Below are positions 41,803 through 54,118 of a DNA stretch of 64,000 nucleotides, one piece after another. Each line of letters begins with the position of its first letter. Within the stretch, counting starts at the first letter, position 1. Source of the DNA: Eudromia elegans (taxonomy: Eukaryota > Chordata > Aves > Tinamiformes > Tinamidae); contig PTEX01000012.1 in NCBI GenBank assembly GCA_003342815.1, forward strand, positions 6,581,825 through 6,645,824, read 5' to 3'. Position numbers and translations under genes: made by a program. The notes beneath the pieces were generated by a model. The model was not told the origin of the DNA and made no database searches. It saw only the letters and a list, made by a program, of their open reading frames with translations.

Positions 41803-42841
41803 GAAAAAGTGCAGATAGGCAGCTTATGTTCTTACTCAAGGATATGTTCTGACAGAAAATGACAACAAAACAATTTTGCAAGGACATGGTATAATGTGCT
41901 CTTGCAATTTCAAAAGTAATGAGAGTCACTGAAAGAACCCAAACAGTACCTTGAGTTCACTAATTCCATACCTTATTATTTTCCCTCTTCACTTGTAGAA
42001 AACACATGAACTGATAAGCTGTTGGGCTTGGTCAGGTCCTCCTTTCAGATTTTTACATGCGCTTACCTAAGTAGCTTGTAGTTATGTAATTAAATCACAT
42101 TTATCTTACAAATTTACTTGTTTGAATGCAGGTGAGAATATTCATGTGCAAGACTTGCATCATATAATCATACAGTTTAATTGCTAAAAATGAGCTAGCA
42201 AGACTTCTTCTTTTATATCATTTAGGTTTTCGTATCATTTACGTTTTTGCGTAAGTGAGGATATCACCTATTGAGCAGAGAGCAACTTCATAATATTTTC
42301 AACAAGATATATATGAGCTTAAAAAAAAAAAAAGGTCACTCTGTGGCAATCCAGCGCTTTACCTGAATAGATTACTTCTATCTCAACATTTGCAACTGAC
42401 CCCCTTCCAGCCCAGACAAGTAAATACACACTCTTTTTTGAGCAATAGAATACATAAATTTAGACTATGGAAAATCTTGAGAATCTTGAATATAACTTGT
42501 TTTCATAAGATTATAAATGAAATCAACTGATTGGCATTCTATACAAAAAAAATATCAAATATTCAGTAACATAGAGCTCTCGACCGTGGAAGAGATGAAC
42601 ACGAAAGAATATCAGAGAGATTAATGGAATCGCAAGTGGTATGAAAAGAGAGACTGTTCATTATCTGATCCAAAACAAGAACAGGGGGCATCATTAGCTG
42701 TAGCTTGATATTATCAAGACAGAAATTTGAAACAAACAAGCAAACAAACAAAACAAAATAGATGGAAGGCCATGCTAAAGATATTAAAATTTTACATGGG
42801 TTCAAAAGTGCCAGGACCAGTTATGGAAGACAAGCACATTA

Positions 42842-43200
42842 CAGAACCCCAGAATCCCAGAATGGTTGAGTTGGAAGGGACCTCTAGAGATCATCTAGTC
42901 CAACCCCCTGTTCCAGCAGGGACACTCACAGCACATGGCACAGGGTGGCATCCAGGTGGGTTTGGAAGACCTCCAGAGCAGGAGACTCCACAGCCTCTCT
43001 GGGCAGCCTGTTCCAGGGCTCTGTCACCCTCACAGGAAAGAAGTTCTTCCTCACATGGAGATGGAGCTTCCTCTGTTTCAGCTTGCACCCATTACCCATT
43101 TTCCTGTCACTGGCCACCACTGAGAAGAGTTTGAGCCCCTCCTCCCTACATTCTCCCCTCAGATATTTATTTATACATATTGGTCAGATTCTCTCTTATC
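42842..43200 (-). mobile_element. CR1 LINE 3' fragment (about 355 bp), inverted relative to the 34.4 kb copy
   Basis: Reverse-orientation CR1: 'ccccagaatcccagaatggt', 'tggaagggacctctagagat', 'ccagcagggacactcacagc', 'ctctgggcagcctgttccag', 'ggaaagaagttcttcctcac', 'tggagatggagcttcctctg' and 'ccaccactgagaagagtttg', extending to 'tattggtcagattctctctt'. The 135-codon frame across it is a by-product of the element. Confidence 0.93.
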
Positions 43201-43987
43201 AATTACTTCTCTCTTAGATGGGGCACAAAAGCTGAAGCTGCAAACTTGCCTTTAGCTGCAAAGTGGGGTAGTGTGTGAAAGCTTTTCTGGAGCTGTCACA
43301 CTACCAGGCTGGCACTTCTGTTACCCTTTTATTAGGCCTTTGCTCTTGACCATTGCTGGAGAGATGCCACTGGGTGAGCCAGAATTTAAGTCTCACCCAG
43401 AATGATCATTCCTATGTTCTTACATTTTACATATATCAAAATATTCTCACTTGGCTGAGAAAGTGCAAGTAGGTAAGTGAAAACGTTTGCAGGCTGGCAA
43501 AATTTGCAAGGGCATGTAAAGGAAAAGAAAGACGGGGTTATCTTGTCTTCCAGCAGCCTCTGCTCACGTTAAAGTGGTGGTGCAATACTACATTTCTCTG
43601 GGAGCAGCTGGCGTATGTACACACTAGAAATGAGCATTACAGGGTTACGAACTTGGCAGCATTTCCTTGTACCTTATGCCTGAAGACATTCTCCCATCTC
43701 TAGACAAAACAAACCAAACAAACAAAAAGAACTGTAAAGTTAAACCATTTCTTGCTGTATAAGCCTATAAAACCTCTGCTTTACGTACCGATTAGTACCA
43801 TATGACTTCACATAATATACTTCTTGATTTGTTTAAATAACTAATGAGAAACATGAATTTTATTCTCACCTAGATGACATCTTTAAAATATTTAAAACAA
43901 TCACAAGTGTAAACTCTTTCTTTCTTAGCCTAAGAACAGAGGAAACATTTGTGGCTTTAGATATAAAGGCTTTCTTTAAAGGTTACT

Positions 43988-44056
43988 CTGCGTGTGCAGG
44001 GGGACTGGACTAGATGATCTCCAAAGGTCCCTTCCAATCTTAATGATTCTATGATT
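43988..44056 (+). mobile_element. CR1 LINE 3' terminus (about 70 bp)
   Basis: Only the last part of a sense-strand copy is present: 'gtgcagggggactggactag', 'atgatctccaaaggtccctt' and 'ccaatcttaatgattctatg', followed by 'attat'. It lies less than 1 kb from the opposite-strand copy at 42.8 kb. Confidence 0.88.
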
Positions 44057-47000
44057 ATCCTCATGCAAATTAGGTAGTATAAGAAAGCTGGAAGACAAAG
44101 GTGGAGGGATCATGGCAAAGGACTCAAAAATGCAGCACTGGGTTAGACAAGTAGCATTTTGGATGTTTCATTTCTCTCTCTGCTAGTATTCCTTTAGGAA
44201 AAAGCTGCTTCCTATTTTCTTTTGTTTCATCCGAAACAAAAACTATTCTTATTGCTCTCTGTTTCTGTAATTTCTGAAAATATAAATAATGATCAGCAAA
44301 TAAAAAAAATCTTTTTGTCACGTCTTGTAAGATTGATCAAAACATTGTTTTTTAATTGCTATAAATTGTTATGGATTTTCTTGTAATATTAGCTATCATG
44401 GCACTATAACAAGAAAGCAAGGAGCAAAATGATCAAGGATGCATTCAAGTGGGAAAAAAAAAAAAAAGCTTCAATATATGGTCCAGATGGGAGCACAATC
44501 AAATTAAAGATAAAGATTTTTAAACAGTTGAAATAGTGAAATTAGAAATAAAAAAGGCAAGGGCAAACATTTTAGAAAGCTGTTTGAGAACTTGTGTAAC
44601 CTTTTTTCTTTGGAAGGCAGACTATCAACTTTCAGATTTAAATGTAGCTTGCCACATAATCTTCACTAATCCTATTAAAGTATGCAGAAGTTTCTATTTG
44701 CAAGGAAATAAAATCAACATCTGCCCGTACACTGTACTATTTCTAAAGGTTTAATTTGAGAATGTACAAATGCACAGATATATATTCAGTTTTGTGAAAA
44801 ACTGTTTCTTCCTCAAAGCATTTTTGAACAATTTAGTAATTTCAGCAAACAATACCTCCTCAAATCTCCCCTGTGCACCCCCACCTCTCATGCAGATGTT
44901 GAGTCTTTGTACACAACCTATGAAATATTGTGAGATATTGTCAATTTGTTCACATTAATGGTATGAGGGGAGCATTGTGGCCAGACATAGCAGTACTTCA
45001 CCCAGAAAATGGATCGGTGGGGCTACACAAAATAAATACACATTTCCTTCCTAATAAATTGGATGGTTAAAGTCAAATTCTCACTCAGATCCTACATAGA
45101 TGGAAGGCAAAATGACCCACAGAACTTGGTTAAATTTTCAGTTAAAAAAAAGGAAAATGAAAGAATGTATTAGCCTGGTTGACTTATTCTCCATGTGTTC
45201 AGTGATAGATTTTTTTAATGGATGTTTAAACGTTTTTCAGCTGAAAAAGTTTGCATTTGTTTACAGCAGATATAGAGCAAGTCAAATAATATGTCTGGAT
45301 CTTACATGAATGCCTAAAAATTCATGAGCCTTTTTTTTTTTTTTTGTAGGAAAGTTTCATACATTTTTCATACATTGGGATTTTCCTGCTAACAATAAAT
45401 TATTTTAATAGGGACAATTACCTCAATGTAGTGTTCATTATTTGAAAATTATTGTTCTTCAGGCTTTCTTGACCTCAGCAGAGATGTCATTATGCTGTAA
45501 TTATGTGAAACAATATTTATCTTCCACCTTTCAAAAATGGAGGCTCTGGAAATGTAAATTTTTGTTCAGCAGGTCCCAGAGTGTTGGGCATTCACTGTTT
45601 CCATTGGTAATCCTGGATTTGACATTATTAAGCTGAGGAACTACAATATATAAACTTAGTGTATTATCTCCAAATTCCATCTCCAAAACACATTTCTCCA
45701 GATGACACTTTTATTTATTAGTGCCAAAGAAAGAGTAATGGATTTTTTTTATGAGATACAAAAATTTATCTTCTAAACCTAGTATTTATCTCAGTATTCA
45801 AATATCTATAGAAAATGTCACTATAACAGCGAAAAAAAGAAAAAGGACAAAAAAAACCCACATAATTTACACTACAAAGACTCAAATGCCTTCATGAACC
45901 TTGTTTTGACAGTAGAATGATACAGCCTAGTTTTGTTGTGGGCACAATGCAAATAATCACATTTGCCCAATGAGGAAAGTAAAACAGAAAGAACAGTCCC
46001 AAAAGGTCTCACCCAATCAAAATGTCATCTAGGCGCTCCACTAAATCTCTTTCCCAGCTCAACACAATATTCTTCTAAAGCGCTGCCCAAAGAACTCCAG
46101 AAATATTAGTACATATTTCAAGTAGCACTGTGCTTTCCTGAATAGACCCAGCTTCTGGATAAACCATAAATGGCAGAGGTCTGTAGGAATATTCGTGCAT
46201 AAAAAAGGCATCCAAAGAATCATCAGGGAGAGAGAGATAAAATTATACTTATAAAACTGCAGGGTTGATTTTTTTTGTGTGTGTATTTGTTTAAACATGT
46301 TATTTGATATGGCTGCAACTGTAACACCAAACAGTGCAGAAAATCTGAAAACAGATACACAGACACTTTATCCCTTTGCCCAGCTTGTTTCTTAAGCACT
46401 TGCTCTTTAAGGAGTAGGTCTAATGTTGACTAAAGTAAATAGAAAAAAACTCTTACTGACTTCCATGATCTGTGGCCCAGGCCTCAATTTCTTATGCAGA
46501 TTTTCTTCCACTCTACCTTTTGAGTACGGCCATTCTGATGCAGAAGTATGGTTTTCACTACACACACATTAATTTTTTCATGAGTACTCCTCCCTTTATG
46601 ATTCATTGCAGTTTTAAATCCCAGCTGCTTCATGACTTCTTATTTTCACTTACTCAGGTAGCATGCTGGACCCCTAACTCCTACTGAAGTACTATATAGT
46701 GATCATCTTTCAAACCCTTCAGTGTTCTCTTGTTAAGAACATCACAAAATGTTGACCTATGCAGGACAAAACCAATGTGCAAATTGCTGTAAAAACTTAG
46801 ACATAACAAACCAGTAAGAATGTATTATCAATGTAAGTAAAAAACACATCGAGAAAGTAAGATAGACTCATCAAATGTGGATTTGGGCAGATTTTTGACT
46901 GGATTTTTATAAATTTTACTTTGTATAAAGCAAAGCTACTGCTTTACCTGGTCATTAACTTATATCAAGAGAAATTTATGCTCTTAGTGACTATGAGAAA

Positions 47001-47193
47001 GATTAACATTCAACAACAGAACCAAAGTGCTGTTCTTCAGAGTCAGCTTCACAGATGAGGGAAACTTCAGAGATGTCAATGAGTGCTATGAAAGTTATGT
47101 GCACTTTAGAAAAAAATCATGTCCCTAAATCCCTTGTATGTTTCTCAATACAGAAGGATGGACTGAATGAGACACTTCAATGATGATTCTTAA

Positions 47194-47395
47194 ATCATAG
47201 AATCATAGAATGGCTAGGGTTGGAAGGGACCTCTAGAGGTCATCTAGTCCAACCCCCCTGCACATGCAGGGTCTCCTAGAGCATGTGGCACAGGGTGGAG
47301 TCCAGGCGGATTTTGAAGATCTCCAGAGAAGGAGACTCTACCACTTCTCTGGGCAGCCTGTTCCAGGGCTCTGTCACCCTCACTGTTAAAAAAAT
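47194..47395 (-). mobile_element. CR1 LINE 3' fragment (about 200 bp)
   Basis: Reverse-orientation CR1 beginning with the characteristic 8-bp terminal repeats 'atcatagaatcatagaatgg', then 'ttggaagggacctctagagg', 'tcatctagtccaaccccc', 'ctctgggcagcctgttccag' and 'ggctctgtcaccctcactgt', ending in an A-rich stretch. The intact terminal repeats mark the true 3' end. Confidence 0.92.
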
Positions 47396-48610
47396 ATCTT
47401 CCATTTTCTTTGTTTTTCACACAGAAATCATTAAAGCAGCAATATGTATTTCCAAGAAGGACCGTTTTAGTGTTGTATTTTCAGGTGACTTGCTATTCTT
47501 CTTGGATGATGTCTGAGGCCTTATTACCCACTTTCAAGGATATGAGCAAAGAATATTCCAAGAGAGGTAAGCCATATAAAATTGCTTTCTTTTTTTCCCC
47601 CCTGTTTTAATTCACCATGGCTATGGCTGTCATGAAAATTATAGTGGATGTGATTTTGATGGCAACAGCATCATTTGTAAGTACTTGGACAACCATCTCT
47701 GCTCTATTCTGTTGACCAGAATAGTTGATAGTTATTTTTATCTCATAGTCAGTCATGTGTCTTTAGGAGCATCGAGATAATGAGCCATCAATAGTTAGTG
47801 TAGCAGTTGATATTCCTGGTTCAAGCTAAAGTAATTGATAGCAATGTTTATGAAGCAGAATTAAAACGAAAGGAGAGTATACAGTCTTGTTAGCTTCAGG
47901 CATTCACCACATGCCTCCTCCTGTTTCTCCTCTAAATATTTTTGACTTTTTTCTTGCATCCCAGCTTTCTCTTCTGCTGGACTGTCACATCAGTCTTCTT
48001 CAGCCATCAAATATTTTCTGTAAAAGTCTGCTTTTAAGACCAAAGCTCTTGTTTATAAATATTTGCAATATGCTACTGAATACACAGAACACAACAAGTA
48101 CAAGGAAGTAAACTCGTACTTGAAAAGAAGTAATCATACATATGATAGCTCTCTGTTGGGAATGTGCTGCTGGTTTCAGGGGAAGACAGCCTGACTAATG
48201 AGAAGCCAATTAAAGCACAGTCTTAGGCCGGTGCTACAGCTAGTCTGTGCTCTGACAGGTACTGATAACTAGGAGTCAACAAAATTGGTATTCAATACCA
48301 GGTAAACAACTTTTATTCACTATTAGGTAATAAAAGAAAGCCCATAGATATATGTTCTGCGAATAACTGAGGAACAGATAGACATTTTCTGAATGATTCT
48401 AAGGTAGGACACTATTGACCTTTCAGCACTGTGTTCCATTTAATGTAACTATGACAGCTTTCCTAAGAGTTCCAGATGTCATGTCTCCTTTGTACATTTT
48501 ACTTCTGGAGCATAATGGACTCATCCCCATATTTACTCTATTAGAAACAACTTCATAGTTATTTTTAATAAGTGGTCCTTTGAATACATATCAGTATACT
48601 TCCTTTAATA

Positions 48611-48648
48611 TTCATAATTTGAGATCTTTGATACTCATAATTTGAGAT
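48611..48648. repeat. Direct repeat tcataatttgagat, period 23 bp
   Basis: A perfect 14-bp sequence occurs at 48612-48625 and 48635-48648, separated by 9 bp; a third partial copy (gttgagata) follows. Confidence 0.8.
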
Positions 48649-50569
48649 AAATAGTTGAGATAATTAGCAAAAAAAAAAAAAAGTAATTTTTGGTTACATG
48701 GGCATTTATGTCCATATCAAAAAATCTCAATTCATTTCAGCAGTGACAGATTGGCTACTTGCACTGACTTCAATGGACAATGTAACTGATCAGAACACCT
48801 GAAAACAAAGACATTATTATTAAGCAGTACAAACACTTCTTCAAATCCAGTCCAGATCTCCTAGACATACCAATAGGCCCTGGTTTAAGAAACAAATTTC
48901 ACATAAAATCACTGATCTCATTAGAGTTCTACACTTGACTTCTGAGATAGGGAGCTTGGGACTTCATCCTCAGATATACAGGATACAATCTCCATTTCAC
49001 TTTTTGGAATTTGTTTCAAATTCTTTTGTGGAAATGTGAGAAAATCAATTTTTTTCTTTCAACATAAAGAAAACTAACTCCAAAAGTAAATCTTACAAAA
49101 GGTCATCTCACAAGAAGAGTATAGCACTGAACAAAAGTACTGATTCAAATACAGATACTGATTCATATATGTAGTATACCATTGGTACTCTACTACATCT
49201 TCTTCAGCATGGCCAGAAAAAAATAAAAAGCAATGGAGGGAAAAAGTCATCATTCCATGTTCGTCGCAAGAATGCAGGTGGAGGAACACCGTTATGGTAT
49301 AACCCATTATTTTCACCCCAGGGACAAATTCCTGAAATTCCTTAGCAAGTGTATAATTTTAAATGAATAAAACTTATTTTCAACTACTTAAAAATTTGCT
49401 TATATTTAAGATGTGCATTTATATGTGTGGGTGTATACGCATATATATATTTATATGTCCTTACATATGCACAAACAGAGACGACACAACAAGCAATGAG
49501 GCTCAGAATAAGAGCCTACTAACTAACAGTTGTCTTGCTATACCTTTCCTATTCTTGGCAATAGAACATCCGTTGTTCATCAACATGGGAAGAAATTCCA
49601 AGTCTATAAACAAACTTCTCTAAATACAATCCTATTAAAGCTTAATATTGATCAAATTACGTAAGCTGGTTGAATAAAACAATATCACTATATTTCTCCC
49701 TTTGGACTTTTCCCTCTATCTTCCCTCCAGTAAGCATTTTCAAATAAGTGGTGGGTTTTTTTGAAAAGAAATAAAACCTTAATAATTATCAGTATATTCT
49801 TGTTACTGATTTTATTACTGAGTTAATGTAACGAACAATTAACTAGAGGGTAGATGAAACCTGAAGGATATTAGGAGATATTTAAAGATGTTTTGGCACC
49901 GTAGACCCACACGCCAAAGAAATTTACTGTTTAAATCCAGGAAAAGAAGATTCTCAAATAGTGCTAATGATAATGTTTACTACAGGAAAAAAATATTAAT
50001 GATTTCAGTTACATACAGAAAACTCCTACCAATGTCTTGAAGAATTTATGCTTAATTAGAACCAGGTGTTTGATCTCCACTAGAGAGATTCACACTAATC
50101 ACAATACACAGAAGATTCCTGAATAAAAAATATTAAATAAAAGTAGAATAAGAAACTGGAATAGTTTTCTTTCCATGTTTCTTATCAAGAAAAAAAAAAT
50201 GTGACTTCATTTCTTTAGTAATTAATATGTTTTTGGCTGTTGTAAAAATTCCTGATGAAAATTCTTTAAATAAAATACTAAAGAAGCTATTAAAGACACA
50301 AAGTCAATTGCAACTGCTAACACTAATATTTATGTCTTGTAATAATTATTCTCATCATCTCTTTTTGAAATTCTTTCTTTCTGGATTTAATATTAGAAGG
50401 GTGATCATAAAGTTGTAGATTTTTGCTAAATATCCCATCAAGCCAAAAGGTTTATGTTTTGTTTGCTCATTACTTTGAACAGAATTATTCATTATGGTTG
50501 TAAAAACTCTCTGAAGAGGAGGTTGTCCCAGAACCAGATTAATGTGCATTTCAGCTATGTTCCCATAAA

Positions 50570-50640
50570 AGTCCTGGATGGCTAGCCCTGCTTTGCAGAG
50601 GGGTTCAGACCACTTCAGTTTCAGAGGTCCCTTCTAATAG
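50570..50640 (+). mobile_element. Decayed CR1 3' fragment
   Basis: The string 'cctggatggctagccctgct', 'ttgcagaggggttcagacca' and 'cagaggtcccttctaataga' follows the CR1 3' consensus in sense orientation with several substitutions and no clear terminal repeat. Confidence 0.65.
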
Positions 50641-51913
50641 AAATTATTAGATCGCTATATAGATCATTATGATCGCTATTGATGAATAGCATATTTATAC
50701 TGCTGCAGCTTTAAAAGGTCAAATTTAAATTCATGACTTTATATCTGTGCACAGAATTCACCTCACCTAAGTTTAGCTATTTTGAAGTTAACCATTTAGC
50801 CTAGTCATTAAGATTCTATATTCATGAAAGGGAGATTTCCAGATTCTTCTTACCTATCTTACAGGATGAACTGCCCTTTCTAAGAGGTCTATTTTTCTCA
50901 TTTTCTTATAGAAAGATTCTGTATGAATAAGACAGAATGGCTAAGTTTTAGACAGCTTTCTTACTTGAGATGATCCCTACTACAAAAGATATATGTTAGG
51001 GCCAGCTTTTCACCTTCAAAACATCTAAAGGATTCACATTCATGGAAAAAAAAATCATTATTAAAATAAATGCTCATTAAGATCATTAAGATCACAATTT
51101 AGACTTTACAAAAATTCAGCATGTACCCAGTAAAGGACATTAAAAACACATGAAGGAAAGACACTAAATCAGTCACTAGAACTGTATATTTTAGGTGTCC
51201 TTACAATTGTCCCATGGTCCCTGACAACACAAATTAAGGATCATCGCGCTTTATCCTCTGGAAAACATCACCGTATCTACAGCAATACTGATACTGCTTC
51301 AAATTACAGCAGTCCTACTTAGCCTTTTTTGACAGACTAAAGCACCACTACATAAATACAGTAAATTCATGTTATAAGAGACCATACAGTGCAGATCTAA
51401 GACAGCTTCAACTGAATTAACAGTTACTGATTTCTAATGGCAACCTTTTGCATAATACTTCTCCGAGTGATATATACATCTCTCATCAGCTGCCTAGTCA
51501 TTTTACAAAGCAAATATTTTCCCTCTCTGTTACTGCTAGCTAAAAGGCCAGGCCAGAAATGCTTATTATTAGCTGATATATATAGAAGCCTCAACTTTGT
51601 GCCATAAAATATTCATCTAATCTCTAGTACTCTTGCTCTTCTGTGAAAATCACACTTATTCTCTCATTTCATGATAAAAGTCAACTTCGTTTTAAATACA
51701 ATGCCATACAGAAATACTATAAAATACTAATGAATAACTCGATTTTGAAAACTTTTCAAGAAACCAAACCCTAAAAGAAACACGATAAGGAAGATTTGCT
51801 AGCTTTCACAACTAAGAATTATCTTCTGGAGTACTTGTGTAGTTTCCCCTTAAATATAGTGATCACGGAGTTTTTCCTTTCCAGAATAAGACTACTGGAT
51901 AGCAAATTGCCAC

Positions 51914-51976
51914 AGCTATGCCAAGCTGCTATGCCAAGCTATGCCAATAGCTATGCCAATAGCTATGTCAAGCTGC
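51914..51976. repeat. Short tandem repeat of about 10-12 bp units (gctatgccaa)
   Basis: Five imperfect units of gctatgccaa or agctatgccaat in a row, ending in 'gctatgtcaagctgctac'. In the plus frame it gives repeated S-Y-A-N, but the frame (51796-52035) has no other sign of coding. Confidence 0.85.
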
Positions 51977-53825
51977 TACAAACAAAAACTTGCCATTCAC
52001 AAAAAATCTTAAAAAAGCCAATGATAAAAGCATGATGTAAGATTGTCAAATCCAAGAAGATAGGCAGTATTTCAGATTAATAAAAGTTATTTTCTTGTAT
52101 TGCCAAAATGTTATACTAATGAGCCAGTTTTCTATGACTATAAAAAGAGTTTTTTACAGAACTGAGATAGTCTAAATTTTCATGTAACTATCTAGCAGGT
52201 GGAAAGTCTTTTGCTGCTTTAAAGTGTAAGCACTCATACTGTGTCTGACACGGGAAAATCTTATGTCTACTTACATACTTCACAGAGTACCACCTAAAAT
52301 ACACATTCCTAATGCTACGCGGTAGTTAAAGATGATCACCTGACAAATCTGATCTGTAGTATCTGCAAGAGTATAACTAAAAAAATAAGCTTTTTCTTTT
52401 TTTTGGAAGTACTAAGGATTAAAACCATACAATGTTCCAGATCATTAGAATTGGTTTCTTTTACACTCTCCATCATTTTTCTACTGAATATTATTTTCCT
52501 TAGCAAATCACCTTGCTTTCACCAGGTGTTTTGCTTACGTGAAACAAGAAAAAAAATAGGCTTAGACACCTGCTACTGCTCAGTAGAAATGCCTCATTAT
52601 GAGCTGAGCATAGAATGCCTCTGTACTAAGACAAATACTGAACAGGAGCTGACAGATGTAGAACCTACTCTTTTCAAATTTCTAGCAAGAAACCTTTGAA
52701 TAAAGGATCTGAGTTTGCACTTTTCTATGAAGAGTCAACAGTAGAAGCAAAGCTTACCTGCCTGCAAATTAACATGAAAAAGAAAGATTTTACTGTGGAG
52801 CAGAATCATTGCTGCTCTTCTCTTGTCTTTCTGTTTGACCCAAACTGAGTGCAGCCTCTTTTACAACATGAACATTTAAGGTACAGGATCTACTCTTCAC
52901 ATGGTTATTGAGTCTCTCTCTCTTTTTCATCCCTAGCATGTAATTCAACCCTACCACCTCCTCCTTCCAAGCTGAATCTCACAGCTGAATCTCTCCTCTT
53001 TCCCTTTTCTCCAGCCACTGTCTAATGGGTATACAGCTTAGCACAGGTGAGTACACCCAGGCTGGCAGCTTACAACCAAGTCTTCTATCATATGACAGTT
53101 GGGAGACACAAACAAGTCACACAGAGAAAAAAAGGCTTACTGACACATGCTATACTTCAAACCTCTGGCCAGATATGGAAACTGAACTAAGGTGTTTCTT
53201 TGTTTTTAAATTCTAGTATATTTAAAACTATTATATTGAAAGGTAATATCAAGAGAGAATGTAATATTGAAAAATAATGTAATATTATTGTTTTAAGTGA
53301 AATATGGTAATGCATTTTTTACTTCATAAATTAGTCAAGGTATTTGTATATATTTATATATTTATTTTAAATAGAAGAAAAATATGAAAATACAAGTTGA
53401 TATTCTTTCTGCTTGTAGTTCCTTATTTAGCCTACACAAGCTAGTTTTATTTACATAATGCTAGTTAGAAATTCTTATTTGGGATAGATTCTGAAGTTCT
53501 TTGTTCTTTTTTTCTTCACTCCCACCATTAGACCTTTAATTTAAATGATCCCTAACCTGCTGTAAATGTTAGAGCAACAGCCAAAAGAACCAGTAGCTAC
53601 AGGCCTTTATCTTGCTCTCCTTGAAGTCTAGGACAATACTCCTTGTCACAACTTTGAAGAGAACACAGGTCCTAACAAGGCCAAACCAGGTACTATTAAA
53701 TCTATAGGAGTTTTGCAGTAGACCTCAATGGGAGCAGAAATTCGGCCTCAAGGAATATATAGTGATTCAGTGACATTAACTATAAAATTGGTGAATCTAA
53801 AAAAGAATCTTTATAAGCTACATAC

Positions 53826-54076
53826 CTGAGGCAGCGCTGAGTTAAGCTGTCGCTGCAGGGAGTCTCTGTCGTAGATGACATCCTGTAGGCGTTGCTGTGC
53901 AAGTGACAGGCTTTCCTGTGTCTCCCGAAGTGTGTCAAGGAGACGGTCCCTTTCATCCAGCATGTTCACCATCAACTGCTCAAAGTGAGAATCCGAGTCC
54001 GAGCCACTGCTTTGGGACCCCCGTTGACTCATCGGGGTGTCCTCGTTTATCGTTGGCATCACTTCGCACATCATTT
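53826..54076 (-). CDS. PPFIA2: First coding exon of liprin-alpha-2 (N-terminal 83 codons; partial gene)
   Basis: Liprin-alpha-2 is a cytoplasmic scaffold of the presynaptic active zone. The family binds LAR-type receptor phosphatases, RIM, ELKS/ERC and CASK. The exon reads from ATG at 54074 and begins [19 protein letters not shown], which I recognise as the liprin-alpha-2 N terminus. A Ser/Asp-rich linker (residues about 17-28) leads into a Leu-rich heptad coiled coil (about 31-80: [40 protein letters not shown]). This is the start of the long N-terminal coiled-coil region used for oligomerisation and partner binding. The frame is open for 249 nt and ends in phase 0 at CAG|GTATGT (donor GT at 53825-53824). 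Only about 83 of roughly 1,250 residues are present; the remaining coiled coils and the three SAM domains lie beyond the left edge. A second in-frame ATG follows immediately (54071). Identity is very secure; the exact splice sites are read from sequence, not from a transcript. Confidence 0.97.
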
Positions 54077-54118
54077 CTTAAAAAAAAAAAAAAAAATCAA
54101 AGAAAAACTCTTCAGCAG
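54077..54118 (-). other. PPFIA2: 3' splice site of PPFIA2 start-codon exon (branch region, T17 tract, AAG acceptor)
   Basis: On the minus strand an uninterrupted run of 17 T (54096-54080) is followed by A-A-G, with the acceptor AG at 54078-54077, then AA-ATG-ATG. A plausible branch point, GCTGAA (54116-54111), lies about 35 nt upstream of the AG. The acceptor is AAG rather than the more common CAG or TAG. The boundary lies 2 nt before the start codon, so the base at -3 of the Kozak context in the mature mRNA is supplied by the last base of the upstream untranslated exon. Confidence 0.85.

Larger units (their letters stand above)
1..53825 (-). other. PPFIA2: PPFIA2 intron 2, 5' portion (inferred; continues past left edge)
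   Basis: This block follows the donor of the start-codon exon and extends to the left edge. I looked for the next liprin-alpha-2 coding segment and did not see it, although short exons are easily missed by eye. The sequence is AT-rich, with homopolymer tracts, CR1 fragments (20.3, 27.3, 29.6, 34.4, 42.8, 44.0, 47.2 and 50.6 kb), a MIR-like SINE (8.2 kb), small tandem repeats and several GC-rich patches, all listed separately. Stretches between those entries (for example 1.7-8.2, 11.4-20.3, 30-34.4 and 35-42.8 kb) hold nothing I can name. Their open frames are under 135 codons and look like chance frames. An independent gene or lncRNA inside the intron cannot be excluded. Confidence 0.7.

Noticed and set aside
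42727-43134. 135-codon plus-strand frame and smaller frames at 34449-34646 and 42891-43217
   Set aside because: These are translations across CR1 3' regions, not genes.
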